Assembly: GCF_000282975.1 (NCBI RefSeq)
Contig: NZ_ALJC01000025.1
Location: forward strand, 1-64,000
Source: Pseudomonas psychrophila HA-4
GTDB taxonomy: Bacteria; Pseudomonadota; Gammaproteobacteria; Pseudomonadales; Pseudomonadaceae
Length of the DNA stretch: 64,000 nt
Direction: 5' to 3'
A model generated the notes under the pieces. That model had not been told where the DNA came from and ran no database searches. It worked only from the letters and a program-made list of their open reading frames with translations. Positions 1 through 8,171 of this stretch are shown piece after piece. The position numbers were made by a program, and so were the translations under genes. Numbering within the stretch: position 1 is the stretch's first letter; the number at the start of each line of letters is the position of its first letter.

Positions 1-165
1 GGATCAGCTAAGCGCTTTGAATGTGGGGTTTATGGAGCGCTTACACAGATCCCTGTGTGGGCGAGTCTTACAGACTTGTAGGTTTGTAAGCTGTAACCAC
101 TACCAGCAGGGACGCAGTTCTAGCGCTTTACGCAGAAAAATGCCGGATGCAATGGATTGCGCCCG

Positions 166-1191
166 TTAAACAGCGCAGCAATATTGATAACTTTTACCAC
201 TCTTACAAAAGCACTTTCTTAATGTATTTCCTGTGGTCAGGTCTTTTAGGGCGGCTAAATTTCCGTTGTCGTCTACTGGTCCGTTAGCTGATTTCCAAAG
301 TAGCACCGGTCTGTCCATTAGCTTGTTCAGGAATTCTGAAGGTGGTGCAGGGTTCGCGATGACAATCTCGGTTTCCCTGGGTAAAGAGTCGACTATAGCG
401 TCAATCTCTGGTCGGTCACATTCAAAGTAAGATATTCCAATGAAAATGCAGTGTGTGCATGATTTCAATTCCTGATTAAATGCGTTGTTGGCTTTTCTAA
501 CCCACTGAAAATTCTGGTATTTATTTTTCTCGTTAGGGATGATGCATAGTGGCTGAGTGCGAGGGTATAGCAATTCATTTAACTTGAGACGGTATATAGG
601 GGTGTCGTTCATATCTAAGCGCCCGTTTAGCGGGTAAGATACTGGCGCTGAAATCCCAGTTATTTCAAAGTCGACTGATCCATGTGGCTTTACAAATGGA
701 ATGCCATAGTTGTTTCCATTGAGCTGAAGGGAGCTATAAAGTAAATTTATTTCGTCGAGGCATCTTTCGAGTAAGAGGTCGTAGTTTAAAGAAAAGGCGC
801 ACGTTATATTTTCGCGATGTAATTTTAACCATCTAAACCAAACCCAGTCTTTCGTGAAGGTGTTCATTTGTTCGACGGTAAAGTTTGAGAATGCGATTGT
901 TAAGTAGTGTCGTGCTTCTATTTGGCAGTTTTTAATATTAATATCTAACGACTTGCAGATTTGCTCATCTTGAAGTTTCAAAAAAATATCGAAATCAGGT
1001 AGATCTGGAAAGGCGTCGCTGAGACGTTTAAAGTTTGGAAGGTTGTCGAGAAGTAAGTCTTCTCTTTGTGGACATTTGATATTCCATGAAAGAGGCTGTT
1101 GGGTGTTCCACTGGTGTATCAACTTAGAGAAATATCCAAAACTAATGGATAGCCCATTTCCAACAACTAGTGCGATTCTTGGTTTGCTCAT
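166..1191 (-). CDS. SIR2-like protein with C-terminal SEC-C motif
   Basis: A 341-aa protein with features of a SIR2-like NAD-binding domain: the glycine-rich VVGNGLS at residues 9-15, SLNYD at 134-138, KPHGS at 168-172 (candidate catalytic His170) and [10 protein letters not shown] at 250-259. The tail has the cysteine pattern CFC-x8-CC at residues 327-339, a SEC-C type zinc-binding motif. SIR2-like domains in bacterial islands often act as NAD-consuming effectors in phage defence, so that role is inferred here. I chose the ATG at 1191 because GGAGGGG lies 12 nt upstream. The same frame is open to 1344, but the extra 51 residues show no homology-like features. The gene is AT-rich and lies in an integrated element beside two other defence-type genes. 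Confidence 0.75.
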   Translation of the reverse strand: MSKPRIALVVGNGLSISFGYFSKLIHQWNTQQPLSWNIKCPQREDLLLDNLPNFKRLSDAFPDLPDFDIFLKLQDEQICKSLDINIKNCQIEARHYLTIAFSNFTVEQMNTFTKDWVWFRWLKLHRENITCAFSLNYDLLLERCLDEINLLYSSLQLNGNNYGIPFVKPHGSVDFEITGISAPVSYPLNGRLDMNDTPIYRLKLNELLYPRTQPLCIIPNEKNKYQNFQWVRKANNAFNQELKSCTHCIFIGISYFECDRPEIDAIVDSLPRETEIVIANPAPPSEFLNKLMDRPVLLWKSANGPVDDNGNLAALKDLTTGNTLRKCFCKSGKSYQYCCAV

Positions 1192-1401
1192 GATTTCTGG
1201 CGACCCCTCCGATGAATCAGACGAACAGCCCAATACGGTCTGCAGCTGATTGCAGTACACACACCTAAAGACCCGAAAACGATGGATCTGATAAAGGGAA
1301 TTGAACTTCCATTTATCAGCTTGGGGCGCTGATAAAGGGTTCACAACTGGACTGGAAATTAAGCCGTGATAAATGGTTAGTGCCGTTTATCGACCGCTTT
1401 A

Positions 1402-2226
1402 TTAGCTGTACCAGTGTAGAGGCATGCCTTTTAGGTCGGGAGTGATACAGTTGATCATGAATGACTTTCCAAAACCTGTAATCTGCAGCGATTTTGGTTC
1501 GGCATAGTAAGACTCAATGCCACCTAGATGAACTCCTCTCTTGTAGCCTTCGATGTTGGCAGCGATTATTTCATCATAGCTTTGAGCGATTGCAGGTGCA
1601 ATTTTCAACACGCCAAGTCTTAAAAGGTTATCAACGCTAATCATGTAATTACTATAGTCTAGGCCGGAGTCTAGAATGAATGGGCCGATATTTCCGAGTA
1701 CTTTTCCTGTTTTGTCGTTGACGGTCATGTATAAGTCAATTGCTTGTATTTGCGTAGACTTTGAGTGGGCGAGATAGTTTAGTAACAAAATATCTTGAGC
1801 GCTACTTTGCTTGATGATCTCAACGAAGGCAGGGTGAGCGGTTTCAGCTGAGCGACCATCCATCGCAGAAGCTAAAAGTTTCAAGTACATGGATTTTAGA
1901 TCTGGTTCATCAAGGGAAAATGCTAACCCTTGTAGAACTGGGGCTGCAATAGATGCCTTTGGTTCAGTCAATGCTTCCGGCGGAATATCTGATACAGCTT
2001 CTGCTAAGTCAGTTTCAAATTTTTCTTTGAGGTATACCCGAGCTTTATCCACTACAAAATTCACGACAGCTATAGGGATGAGCACGTTATTTACTGCAGC
2101 TGACAGAGTTGATAAAGCGGCGCCTGTGTTCGCTCCGATTTGTTTTTTGTGGGTTTCATCCACGGTTTTGTAAAGCTCGCCAGCAATCCCGGTTACCGCG
2201 GTTGCTGTTTCAATTATATCGTTCAT
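1402..2226 (-). CDS. Abi-alpha (DUF4393) family protein
   Basis: A 274-aa protein. It opens with a helical, weakly hydrophobic region (ELYKTV, then an Ala/Val-rich stretch around residues 35-60). The body, with SLDEPDLKSMYLKLLASAMD in the first half and a C-terminal alpha/beta part, is typical of the DUF4393/Abi_alpha family. That family is named after abortive-infection proteins, but its mechanism is not settled. The start at 2226 has AAGGGA about 7 nt upstream and is preferred over an in-frame start 12 codons earlier. It lies between the SIR2-like gene and the HEPN-like gene, all leftward. A defence role is inferred from family and neighbours. Confidence 0.75.
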   Translation of the reverse strand: MNDIIETATAVTGIAGELYKTVDETHKKQIGANTGAALSTLSAAVNNVLIPIAVVNFVVDKARVYLKEKFETDLAEAVSDIPPEALTEPKASIAAPVLQGLAFSLDEPDLKSMYLKLLASAMDGRSAETAHPAFVEIIKQSSAQDILLLNYLAHSKSTQIQAIDLYMTVNDKTGKVLGNIGPFILDSGLDYSNYMISVDNLLRLGVLKIAPAIAQSYDEIIAANIEGYKRGVHLGGIESYYAEPKSLQITGFGKSFMINCITPDLKGMPLHWYS

Positions 2227-2320
2227 TAATAATCCCTTAAGTGAATTTCGCGATAGAACCATAGCGGATCTTTACATAACCAACTGCCCGCACGACATGC
2301 TAATTTTTTGAAAAGCTCAT

Positions 2321-3049
2321 TCAGGTGTCGGTTTTTCTACGGGCATATTTAACATTCATATTGGCAATTTTATCGGCTAGCTTCCAGGTTGTCATTTCTT
2401 GCTGCTTGGTTTCATGCTCGGTTATATGGTCCCAATAGAATCTCCAATGAGCTTTGTTGGGGGAGGCAATAATATTGTCCATAATTGAAACAAAGCTCAT
2501 AAATGCGTGATGCATTCTTTCGAGCTTGACTATATCTAAGTCTCGAAGTTGATTTGTTAGATCTCGGTTAATAGCGGTTCCGTCGCTATTTAGTGCTATG
2601 GCCCATTGGCCGTGTGCTACTTTGTTTCTAACTTGGCTGGGCTCGACAATATACTTTAGTACGAAGTTACCTAGGCGCTGTCTAAGATTTGGGATATGGT
2701 TTTCCTTGCCCCCATCAATTCGGCTGGTAGCAATGTGAATGCATTTTATCCATGCTCGGGATATATTGTTTTTTCCCGATTTTTTGATTTGCTCTATTTG
2801 AGCGATACTTAGCGCGTTTGGTGTGTGGAGCAACTTTGAAAATAATGCTTCGGAGTAAGCGCAGAAAACGAGAGCTAAAACTTTTGTTTGAGTTGTTGCA
2901 AATGGCCTATCTCCCCGCTTATAGGCTTGATTTATTGATCGCTTAATTTGAGTCCAGGTAGATTGTAACATCCTAACATTTAGGACTTGAGCGTCGAAAA
3001 TTTCTTGAATTGAAGAAAGGGGGGCTTGCGCGGGTTTTGGACTAAGCAC
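2321..3049 (-). CDS. HEPN-like protein, putative RNase-type defence gene
   Basis: A 242-aa, mostly helical, basic protein with no signal peptide or membrane segment. RNKVAHG at residues 141-147 fits the RxxxxH catalytic signature of HEPN domains (Arg141, His146), which are often RNases in toxin-antitoxin and abortive-infection systems. The preceding helices (residues 55-75 and 125-140) fit a HEPN bundle, but I cannot name a family. It is the most upstream of three leftward AT-rich genes and starts 18 nt from a long hairpin attached to a tRNA-like sequence. The HEPN assignment is a motif call and the RNase role is inferred. Confidence 0.55.
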   Translation of the reverse strand: MLSPKPAQAPLSSIQEIFDAQVLNVRMLQSTWTQIKRSINQAYKRGDRPFATTQTKVLALVFCAYSEALFSKLLHTPNALSIAQIEQIKKSGKNNISRAWIKCIHIATSRIDGGKENHIPNLRQRLGNFVLKYIVEPSQVRNKVAHGQWAIALNSDGTAINRDLTNQLRDLDIVKLERMHHAFMSFVSIMDNIIASPNKAHWRFYWDHITEHETKQQEMTTWKLADKIANMNVKYARRKTDT

Positions 3050-3066
3050 TTGAGTATCCTTATCAA

Positions 3067-3105
3067 GCTAGGCAAAGCGCACTCAATGAATGCGCTTTGC
3101 CTAGC
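3067..3105. repeat. 15-bp perfect inverted repeat with 9-nt loop
   Basis: The arms at 3067-3081 and 3091-3105 are perfectly complementary over 15 bp and flank a 9-nt loop. The right arm contains the 3' acceptor half of the adjacent leftward tRNA-like sequence. No T-tract follows on either strand, so a simple intrinsic terminator is unlikely. It lies 18 nt upstream of the HEPN-like gene, so the transcript of that gene, or of the tRNA-like RNA, would carry it. Confidence 0.8.
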
Positions 3106-3167
3106 CGGAATCGAACCGGCACCCGTGTAAGTTCTACACGTGCATCTACCATATTAATACTATAGGC
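3098..3167 (-). ncRNA. Degenerate tRNA-like sequence
   Basis: Read leftward, about 70 nt can fold like a tRNA. The T-arm is perfect (GCCGG-TTCGATT-CCGGC), the anticodon-type arm has a 5-bp stem (CGTGT/ACACG) with a 7-nt loop, the D-loop carries GG, and a GCCTA/TAGGC acceptor stem has only 5 bp. The anticodon loop (AGAACTT) lacks the conserved U33, no CCA follows, and the 3' side runs directly into the 15-bp hairpin. It is therefore unlikely to be a working tRNA. It could be a pseudogene, a phage-derived tRNA or a structured regulatory RNA. Confidence 0.45.
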
Positions 3168-3174
3168 CTTCGAG

Positions 3175-3524
3175 AAGCGTACACACGTTGAGCAAACAGA
3201 TCAAGCTTTAGGGAGCGAGAGAGAAGGGGTGGGATAGTGTCATCTACGAAGGTTACTGGTACGAATTTGGTACGGTGGAATTTGGAATAGGCTTTTTGGC
3301 CTTTCATTACGGGGCTATTGCGATTAATGCATCCGATCCATCATTCGGGCTAAGCTGAAGCGGCTGGGTAGGGTTTCATGCCGGTAGGCTTGGGATAGTG
3401 TTCGGTCGTCAGGAAGTCGGTGGGGGGCAAAAAAAGGCCGAGTGACTTTTCGAGTGACTTTGTCACTCACGGTTCAGCACTGTTGGGCATCGTTGCAGCG
3501 AGCGCCAAGCGCGAAGCCTTGAAA
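3175..3524. repeat. Gene-free stretch with repeated short motifs near the att site
   Basis: I see no credible gene here. TGGGATAGTGT occurs twice (3230-3240 and 3391-3401), TGGTACG twice (3257-3263 and 3268-3274), and GAGTGAC occurs at 3440 and again at 3452, where it forms a 7-bp hairpin with GTCACTC (3462-3468). Repeated short sequences next to an att core are what integrase arm-type or excisionase sites look like, but that role is inferred. Confidence 0.4.
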
Positions 3525-3597
3525 GTAGCGGCCTGTAGAGATACAAGCGTGCATGGGGTGCTAGGGGTCGAGTGTTCGAATCACTCCGTCCCGACCA
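3525..3597 (+). tRNA. tRNA-Pro(GGG) 3' portion, degenerate 5' half; probable att site
   Basis: Bases 3550-3597 read as the anticodon loop (ATGGGGT), variable region, T-arm (GAGTG-TTCGAAT-CACTC), acceptor 3' strand (TCCCGAC) and CCA of a proline tRNA with anticodon GGG. The 5' half does not match: the expected GTCGGGA acceptor strand is absent, although 3525-3540 still resembles a proline D-arm (GTAGCG, GCCTG). The native tRNA terminator follows. A tRNA 3' end duplicated without its 5' half is the usual scar where a tyrosine-recombinase element inserted, so this is probably the end of the element holding the leftward defence genes. Confidence 0.75.
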
Positions 3598-3613
3598 TAT
3601 TTTTCAATGGCTT

Positions 3614-3641
3614 AGCCCAACTTTCGCGAGTTGGGCTTTTT
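3614..3641 (+). terminator. Intrinsic terminator after tRNA-Pro
   Basis: A 9-bp stem (AGCCCAACT / AGTTGGGCT, 3614-3622 and 3629-3637) with loop TTCGCG is followed directly by a T-run. It would terminate rightward transcription through the tRNA-Pro end. Confidence 0.85.
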
Positions 3642-3780
3642 CATGTGTGTTGACCCGTCCTGAATAAGGTTTTGTAAGTGTAAGTTAGCGTCGGATTTGG
3701 CACCGCCTTGCAGGATGATTGGCACAAGACACTTGCTTTAAAAACACTGAATTTTGCGCAATAGTTGGCACCGCAGCCAT

Positions 3781-4515
3781 TCACTTAGGTGCTGTCTTTG
3801 ACGGTTGCGGAAATTTTGCGTCTGGAAACCTTTTTGTCAGTGCAGCGTATAGCTCGTTGGCGACGTTATCCAAATCCTCGACTGATCGATCTACCCTGAA
3901 TATTAGGCGTTTCGTCTGGTCTATCAATTGTGAAAATAGCCTTGGACCCAGCGCTTGCTCCAAAGACGCGTGTGATATTGGTCCGCCGTTTGGGATGATT
4001 TTTTCGAGAATTGGTTGCACTTCCACCAAGTGCAGCGTCGAGCGAGTTCTGATCACATCGACAGTATGAAGAAAATTCTGTTCAGCAATGACCAATGTTT
4101 CCAGAATTCCAGCGTTTCCTAAATCAAGAAAGAACGTAAGGCTGTCTAGATCTATCCTTGGAGGCTGATCCAATGGGTAGTCTATTGGGGGCAGTGTAAT
4201 TGCTACTGAGGGGGTATCGCGGTACTGGTCTACAATGTCTATCTGTATCTGCGCGACAATATTTACTTGGCGCCACAGCGTTAACATGGCGCGCGCTCCC
4301 GCACCTATTTGCCTAATTCGCTCGTCCTCTTGAGCCGAATCTCGTACGAGCGATGCTCCATACCATGCACCGGCATAAGCGGCGATCAATGTCGCTATAG
4401 CCGGTAGAAAATCTTTTGCAAAAGCCGCCAGTTGTGGTGTTCCAAAAGGCGCGCTGAATGATGCTGCAACAATGATAAAAACCAGCAAAGTGAGTGGGTT
4501 TTTGAGTTTTTTCAT
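3781..4515 (-). CDS. Unknown inner-membrane protein with cytoplasmic helical domain
   Basis: A 244-aa protein. The N-terminus has a short basic stretch (MKKLKN) and two hydrophobic helices (about residues 7-25 and 36-55), so it is probably anchored by a hairpin in the inner membrane. The remaining ~185 residues are soluble and mostly helical, with charged heptad-like stretches near the end, and finish in a basic, proline-containing tail. I recognise no family. It stands alone between the tRNA-Pro scar and the TonB receptor, transcribed away from the receptor. It may still belong to accessory DNA. Confidence 0.6.
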   Translation of the reverse strand: MKKLKNPLTLLVFIIVAASFSAPFGTPQLAAFAKDFLPAIATLIAAYAGAWYGASLVRDSAQEDERIRQIGAGARAMLTLWRQVNIVAQIQIDIVDQYRDTPSVAITLPPIDYPLDQPPRIDLDSLTFFLDLGNAGILETLVIAEQNFLHTVDVIRTRSTLHLVEVQPILEKIIPNGGPISHASLEQALGPRLFSQLIDQTKRLIFRVDRSVEDLDNVANELYAALTKRFPDAKFPQPSKTAPK

Positions 4516-4682
4516 GCATTTACTCTATCGAGGTGTCTTGGGGGGGAACGCATTGTGTAACGGTCAACTAATCCCGGACACGGCGTTAAGTTTTTCCTCG
4601 GTCTGAGCTACCCCTTTTTTTTTCGACCGTATCCCACTTAATACACAGTAGATACTCAAAAAACAGTAAATGAGAACTTGTG

Positions 4683-4701
4683 GCAAATGGTAATGATTGA
4701 G
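4683..4701. promoter_or_regulatory. Fur-box-like site upstream of TonB receptor
   Basis: GCAAATGGTAATGATTGAG matches the 19-bp Fur consensus at about 12 positions, best in the central AATGGTAATGATT part. It lies about 70 bp upstream of the chosen receptor start. This supports iron control of the receptor, but the site is imperfect. Confidence 0.4.
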
Positions 4702-4769
4702 ATATCATGCCTCGCAGAACTCCAGCCGGGTTCACCCTCCCAACTACTCATTCACTAGGTTCAACATCC

Positions 4770-6905
4770 ATGCGTCGTACCCTGATTTCTCTCTGCGTTT
4801 TTCAGGCGTTTTCTCCTTTGGCCTGGGCGCAGGTTGCTGATCCCGAGAGTGCCAGCCTTGAGCTGCAAGCCATTAGTGTCACAGGAGACATGGACTCCGA
4901 GACGGCTCTGGGGCCAGTTAAGGGATATCGCGCCACACGTTCGGCCAGCGCGACGCGCACTGACACATCAATTCATGAGACGCCTCAGTCCATTAGCGTA
5001 GTGCCCAAAGACGTGGTCGAGGACATCGGTGCGACGCGCTTGCAGGAGGCCCTGGACTATGCAGGCGGCGTCGGCCGCGCGAACAATTTCGGCGGCCAAG
5101 GGCTAACCAGCTTCACTGTTCGAGGCTTTTCAACCGCCGAGTTCTACCGCAACGGTTTTCCGATTAACCGGGGCTACCCAAGCATGCCGGACGCCAACAG
5201 CATTGAGCGACTTGAAGTGCTTCGCGGACCCGCGACGATGCTCTATGGACGTGGCGATCCCGGCGGTACCTTCAACATAGTCTCCAAGCAGCCTCTGGTT
5301 GAGCGTACGGTCACCTTGGGTAGCCAGTTGGGTGATAAAGGTATGAAGCGCGGCACCCTTGATGCTTCCGGCCCGCTGGATGAGCAAGGGCGGCTGGCCT
5401 ATCGCCTCAATGTGGTTGGAGAGGGCGGCGATACCTTCCGCGACCATGTCTCAACCGAACGCTATGGCGTAACGCCTGTACTGAGCTGGCAGGTCAGTGA
5501 CGATACTAAGGTGATTTTCGAAGGCGACTTCATGCGTAACAATCATCCCCTTGATCGAGGCCTGACTCGTTTTGCCAACCAACGCGGTACCGCGTCCCGC
5601 GACACCTTTTGGGGTGAAAAATACGCCGGTAATCTGCACAACGATAACAACATGGCTCAGGTGCGGTTCGAGCATCTGCTCAACGACAACTGGAGCCTGG
5701 GCGGTGGTTTCCAGTGGCTGGACGGTACGATGAAGGGTAATGCTGTTGAGGCCAACGGTGCTGCCAGCATGAATGCCGATGGGCGAACACTCCAGCGCAA
5801 CTTCAACTACCGCAAGTTGGAGTGGACCGACAAAGACTATCAACTGAACCTGACCGGGCACTTTTCCACGGGCGGCCTTGATCACACGTTGCTGACGGGC
5901 GTGGAGTACGAAGACTATGACTACAAGTCCATCATCCAACGCTCCAGCGCAGCGGCGGGGACTTTTCCAATCGACATCTTCAACCCGGTGTATGGCCAGC
6001 CACGTCCGGCGCTGACTCGTACACCTACCCACGATAAAGAAAACCTCAAAACTTACGCGGTCTTCGTCCAGGATCAAGTGGCGTTGACCGAGCGTTTGAA
6101 GGTGCTCGCGGGTGCGCGCCTTGAGCGCTTCGAGCACGAGTACGAATCCTACGTGCCCGGCGTGAGCCCCTGGAACGCCGCCGACAACGCCGTCACTCCG
6201 CGCGTCGGTGTGATGTATGACCTCACTGACACTGTCGCGATCTACGCGGATGCCGCGCGCTCGTTCAAGCCCAACACGGGCGTCAGTCGTCAAGGCGGCG
6301 GGTTTGAACCAGAGAAGGGCAAGTCCTACGAGGTGGGCGTGAAGTGGGAAGCGCTTGACCGGCAGTTGAGCGTCGACGCGGCGATCTATCAGATCGAGAA
6401 GAAAAATGTTCTGGGGACTGACCCCGTTGATTCGGCCTTCAGTGTCGCCACAGGGCAGGTACGCAGCCGCGGCTTCGATCTGAACGTGGCCGGCAACCTG
6501 ACGCCCGAGTGGCGGATAATCGGCGGCTATGGCTATGTGGATGCTGCTGTGACCAAGGACACTACCGTGCACACCGGAACGCGTCTGGCGAACATTCCGC
6601 GCAATAGCTTCAGCTTGCTCAACGTGTATGAGTTTCAGGATGGCGCGTTCAAAGGACTGGGCCTCGGCGCAGGGGGAAAATACGTAGCCGAGCGTGCCGG
6701 GCAGACCGCCAATAACACGTTCTCGATGGGGGCTTATACCGTCGTCGACTTGCTCAGCTTTTACAAGGTCAACGAAAAGGTCAGACTTAACCTCGACGTG
6801 AAGAACCTGTTCAATCGTGAGTACGAAGAAGGCTCGTTCCTTAACTTCTACGCCTACCCCGGTGAACCGCGTACGGTTCAAGTGGGTATCTCGTACACCC
6901 TGTAG
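4770..6905 (+). CDS. TonB-dependent outer-membrane receptor, siderophore type
   Basis: A 711-aa outer-membrane receptor. The signal peptide is MRRTLISLC...LAWAQ, followed by a TonB-box-like segment (LQAISVTG), a plug domain (ETPQSISVVPKDVV through LRGPATMLYGRGDPGGTFN) and a 22-strand-type barrel ending in an aromatic-rich strand (VQVGISYTL). Energised by TonB-ExbB-ExbD, it would bring a ferric siderophore or another scarce ligand into the periplasm. I chose the ATG at 4770, not 4707, because it gives a clean signal peptide. The Fur-like box upstream suggests iron control. The sulfur-scavenging genes downstream leave open a sulfur-compound ligand. The plug sequence resembles the FpvA/FhuE-like siderophore group. 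Confidence 0.88.
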   Translation: MRRTLISLCVFQAFSPLAWAQVADPESASLELQAISVTGDMDSETALGPVKGYRATRSASATRTDTSIHETPQSISVVPKDVVEDIGATRLQEALDYAGGVGRANNFGGQGLTSFTVRGFSTAEFYRNGFPINRGYPSMPDANSIERLEVLRGPATMLYGRGDPGGTFNIVSKQPLVERTVTLGSQLGDKGMKRGTLDASGPLDEQGRLAYRLNVVGEGGDTFRDHVSTERYGVTPVLSWQVSDDTKVIFEGDFMRNNHPLDRGLTRFANQRGTASRDTFWGEKYAGNLHNDNNMAQVRFEHLLNDNWSLGGGFQWLDGTMKGNAVEANGAASMNADGRTLQRNFNYRKLEWTDKDYQLNLTGHFSTGGLDHTLLTGVEYEDYDYKSIIQRSSAAAGTFPIDIFNPVYGQPRPALTRTPTHDKENLKTYAVFVQDQVALTERLKVLAGARLERFEHEYESYVPGVSPWNAADNAVTPRVGVMYDLTDTVAIYADAARSFKPNTGVSRQGGGFEPEKGKSYEVGVKWEALDRQLSVDAAIYQIEKKNVLGTDPVDSAFSVATGQVRSRGFDLNVAGNLTPEWRIIGGYGYVDAAVTKDTTVHTGTRLANIPRNSFSLLNVYEFQDGAFKGLGLGAGGKYVAERAGQTANNTFSMGAYTVVDLLSFYKVNEKVRLNLDVKNLFNREYEEGSFLNFYAYPGEPRTVQVGISYTL

Positions 6906-7349
6906 GTAAGTCTTAAACACGGCGGTCTGAGCGGTTGCCCTCAATCTGGGCGCACCATTAATCGGATGAGCTTCTCCAATGCACGATAGCCTTAGACGTG
7001 GCGATGAGTCTGGGGCGCGTGCGACCGCCGTATAGGGATCAGTACGTAGGGTGGTGCCATTGTTTGGGTCGTTGAGTGTTCTTGAGATGACTTTAGAGTC
7101 TGCGTCCCGACTCTATAATTCGAGAGAGGTTGAGTTTTTATCTCGCGATCCATTTTTTTATATTTTTCCCCGCGAAACGACTGGCTTTCGGTGGAATCCT
7201 CACCTCATCAAAATCAGCGATGCTTGCGTCTGAATCGCTAGACCCGATATAGCTTGAATGCAGGCTCATATTCCATAAACGAAGTACAAACTATTTTTAT
7301 AGTGCGTTTTAATCTATTCATTATTTTGAATATATTGGAGCACTTGTCT
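6906..7349. other. Intergenic region with distant inverted repeat
   Basis: I see no gene in these 444 bases. ACGGCGGTC at 6919-6927 is perfectly complementary to GACCGCCGT at 7023-7031, enclosing about 95 nt that could fold as one domain after the receptor stop. The rest, especially 7120-7340, is AT-rich and probably holds the promoter of the downstream binding-protein gene. I could not identify a clear -24/-12 or -35/-10 pair. Confidence 0.4.
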
Positions 7350-8171
7350 GTGGGAACTAAGGCACTTTTACCTTTCGGCTTGGCATTACTGGCTACCTGT
7401 TCGACGGCTTTCGCGGGCGCCACGCTGGATCGCGTCACCAGTAGCAGGGAGCTGAACGGCGTTCTGATGGAAAGCTATCCACCATTCTCCTTTCTCAATG
7501 AACAGAACCAACTGGACGGGTTTGACGTGGATGTCGCCAAGGCCATTGCGCAACGACTAGGGGTGAAGCTCAAACTGCAAACACCGTCTTGGGATGTCAT
7601 TGCAGCTGGACGCTGGAACGGGCGATACGACATCTGCGTCTGCTCGATGACTCCGAGCAAGGCGCGGGCCGAAGTGTTCGACTTCCCGGTGGAGTATTAC
7701 CAATCACCGGCGGTGATTGTGGTGAATGCCAAAGACAAGAACACTGTCACGGGCAAGGATCTGTCAGGTAAAAAAGTTGGTGTGATCAGTGCGTCGACCT
7801 ATGAAGCTTATTTGAACAAGGATCTGGTGATTGAAGGCGCTGAGGACAAGCCGTTGAGCTATCCATTCGAAAGCGTCCAGGTCGCGCCATACGACAACGA
7901 AACGGTAGCCTTCCAGGATCTGGCCTTGGGCACGGGCGTGCGCCTGGATGCCATGGTCACCAACCTCATCACTGCTCGCGAACGTATCGCCCAGGATCCT
8001 CGCTTCAAAATTACTGGCGACACGTTGTACGCAGAGCCCAACGTGGTAGCGATCGAAAAGGGCGACCCACAATGGAATGCCAAAGTCACTGAGGTTGTCA
8101 CCCAGCTCAAGGCCGACGGCACATTAAGCAAGATTTCACAGAAGTGGATCGGTGCCGATATCAGCCAATGA
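7350..8171 (+). CDS. Periplasmic binding protein, polar amino acid (PAAT) ABC type
   Basis: A 273-aa periplasmic solute-binding protein of the cystine/glutamine/histidine type. The signal peptide is ALLPFGLALLATCSTAFA, and typical lobe motifs follow: YPPFSFLNEQNQLDGFDVDV, WNGRYDICVCSMTPSKAR and GKKVGVISASTYEAYL. I chose the GTG at 7350 because GGAG lies 9 nt upstream and the signal peptide then starts cleanly; the frame is open further upstream without a credible start. It overlaps the permease gene by 4 nt (ATGA). Neighbouring flavin monooxygenases suggest a sulfur-containing or amino-acid-like ligand, by inference. Confidence 0.85.
   Translation: MGTKALLPFGLALLATCSTAFAGATLDRVTSSRELNGVLMESYPPFSFLNEQNQLDGFDVDVAKAIAQRLGVKLKLQTPSWDVIAAGRWNGRYDICVCSMTPSKARAEVFDFPVEYYQSPAVIVVNAKDKNTVTGKDLSGKKVGVISASTYEAYLNKDLVIEGAEDKPLSYPFESVQVAPYDNETVAFQDLALGTGVRLDAMVTNLITARERIAQDPRFKITGDTLYAEPNVVAIEKGDPQWNAKVTEVVTQLKADGTLSKISQKWIGADISQ

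Noticed and set aside
1-165. Possible end of a rightward gene at the left edge
   Set aside because: Two frames stay open for 28 and 55 codons but have no recognisable content; nothing can be supported.
3098-3167. Functional tRNA call for the tRNA-like sequence
   Set aside because: The anticodon loop lacks U33, the acceptor stem is only 5 bp and no CCA follows, so only a tRNA-like feature is reported.
3420-3653. Rightward frame of 77 codons across the tRNA-Pro scar
   Set aside because: It runs through tRNA and terminator sequence and has no protein-like features.
5451-6944. Long leftward open frame of 497 codons opposite the TonB receptor
   Set aside because: It is a shadow of the high-GC receptor gene on the other strand; its translation shows no domain and the receptor frame has full family motifs.
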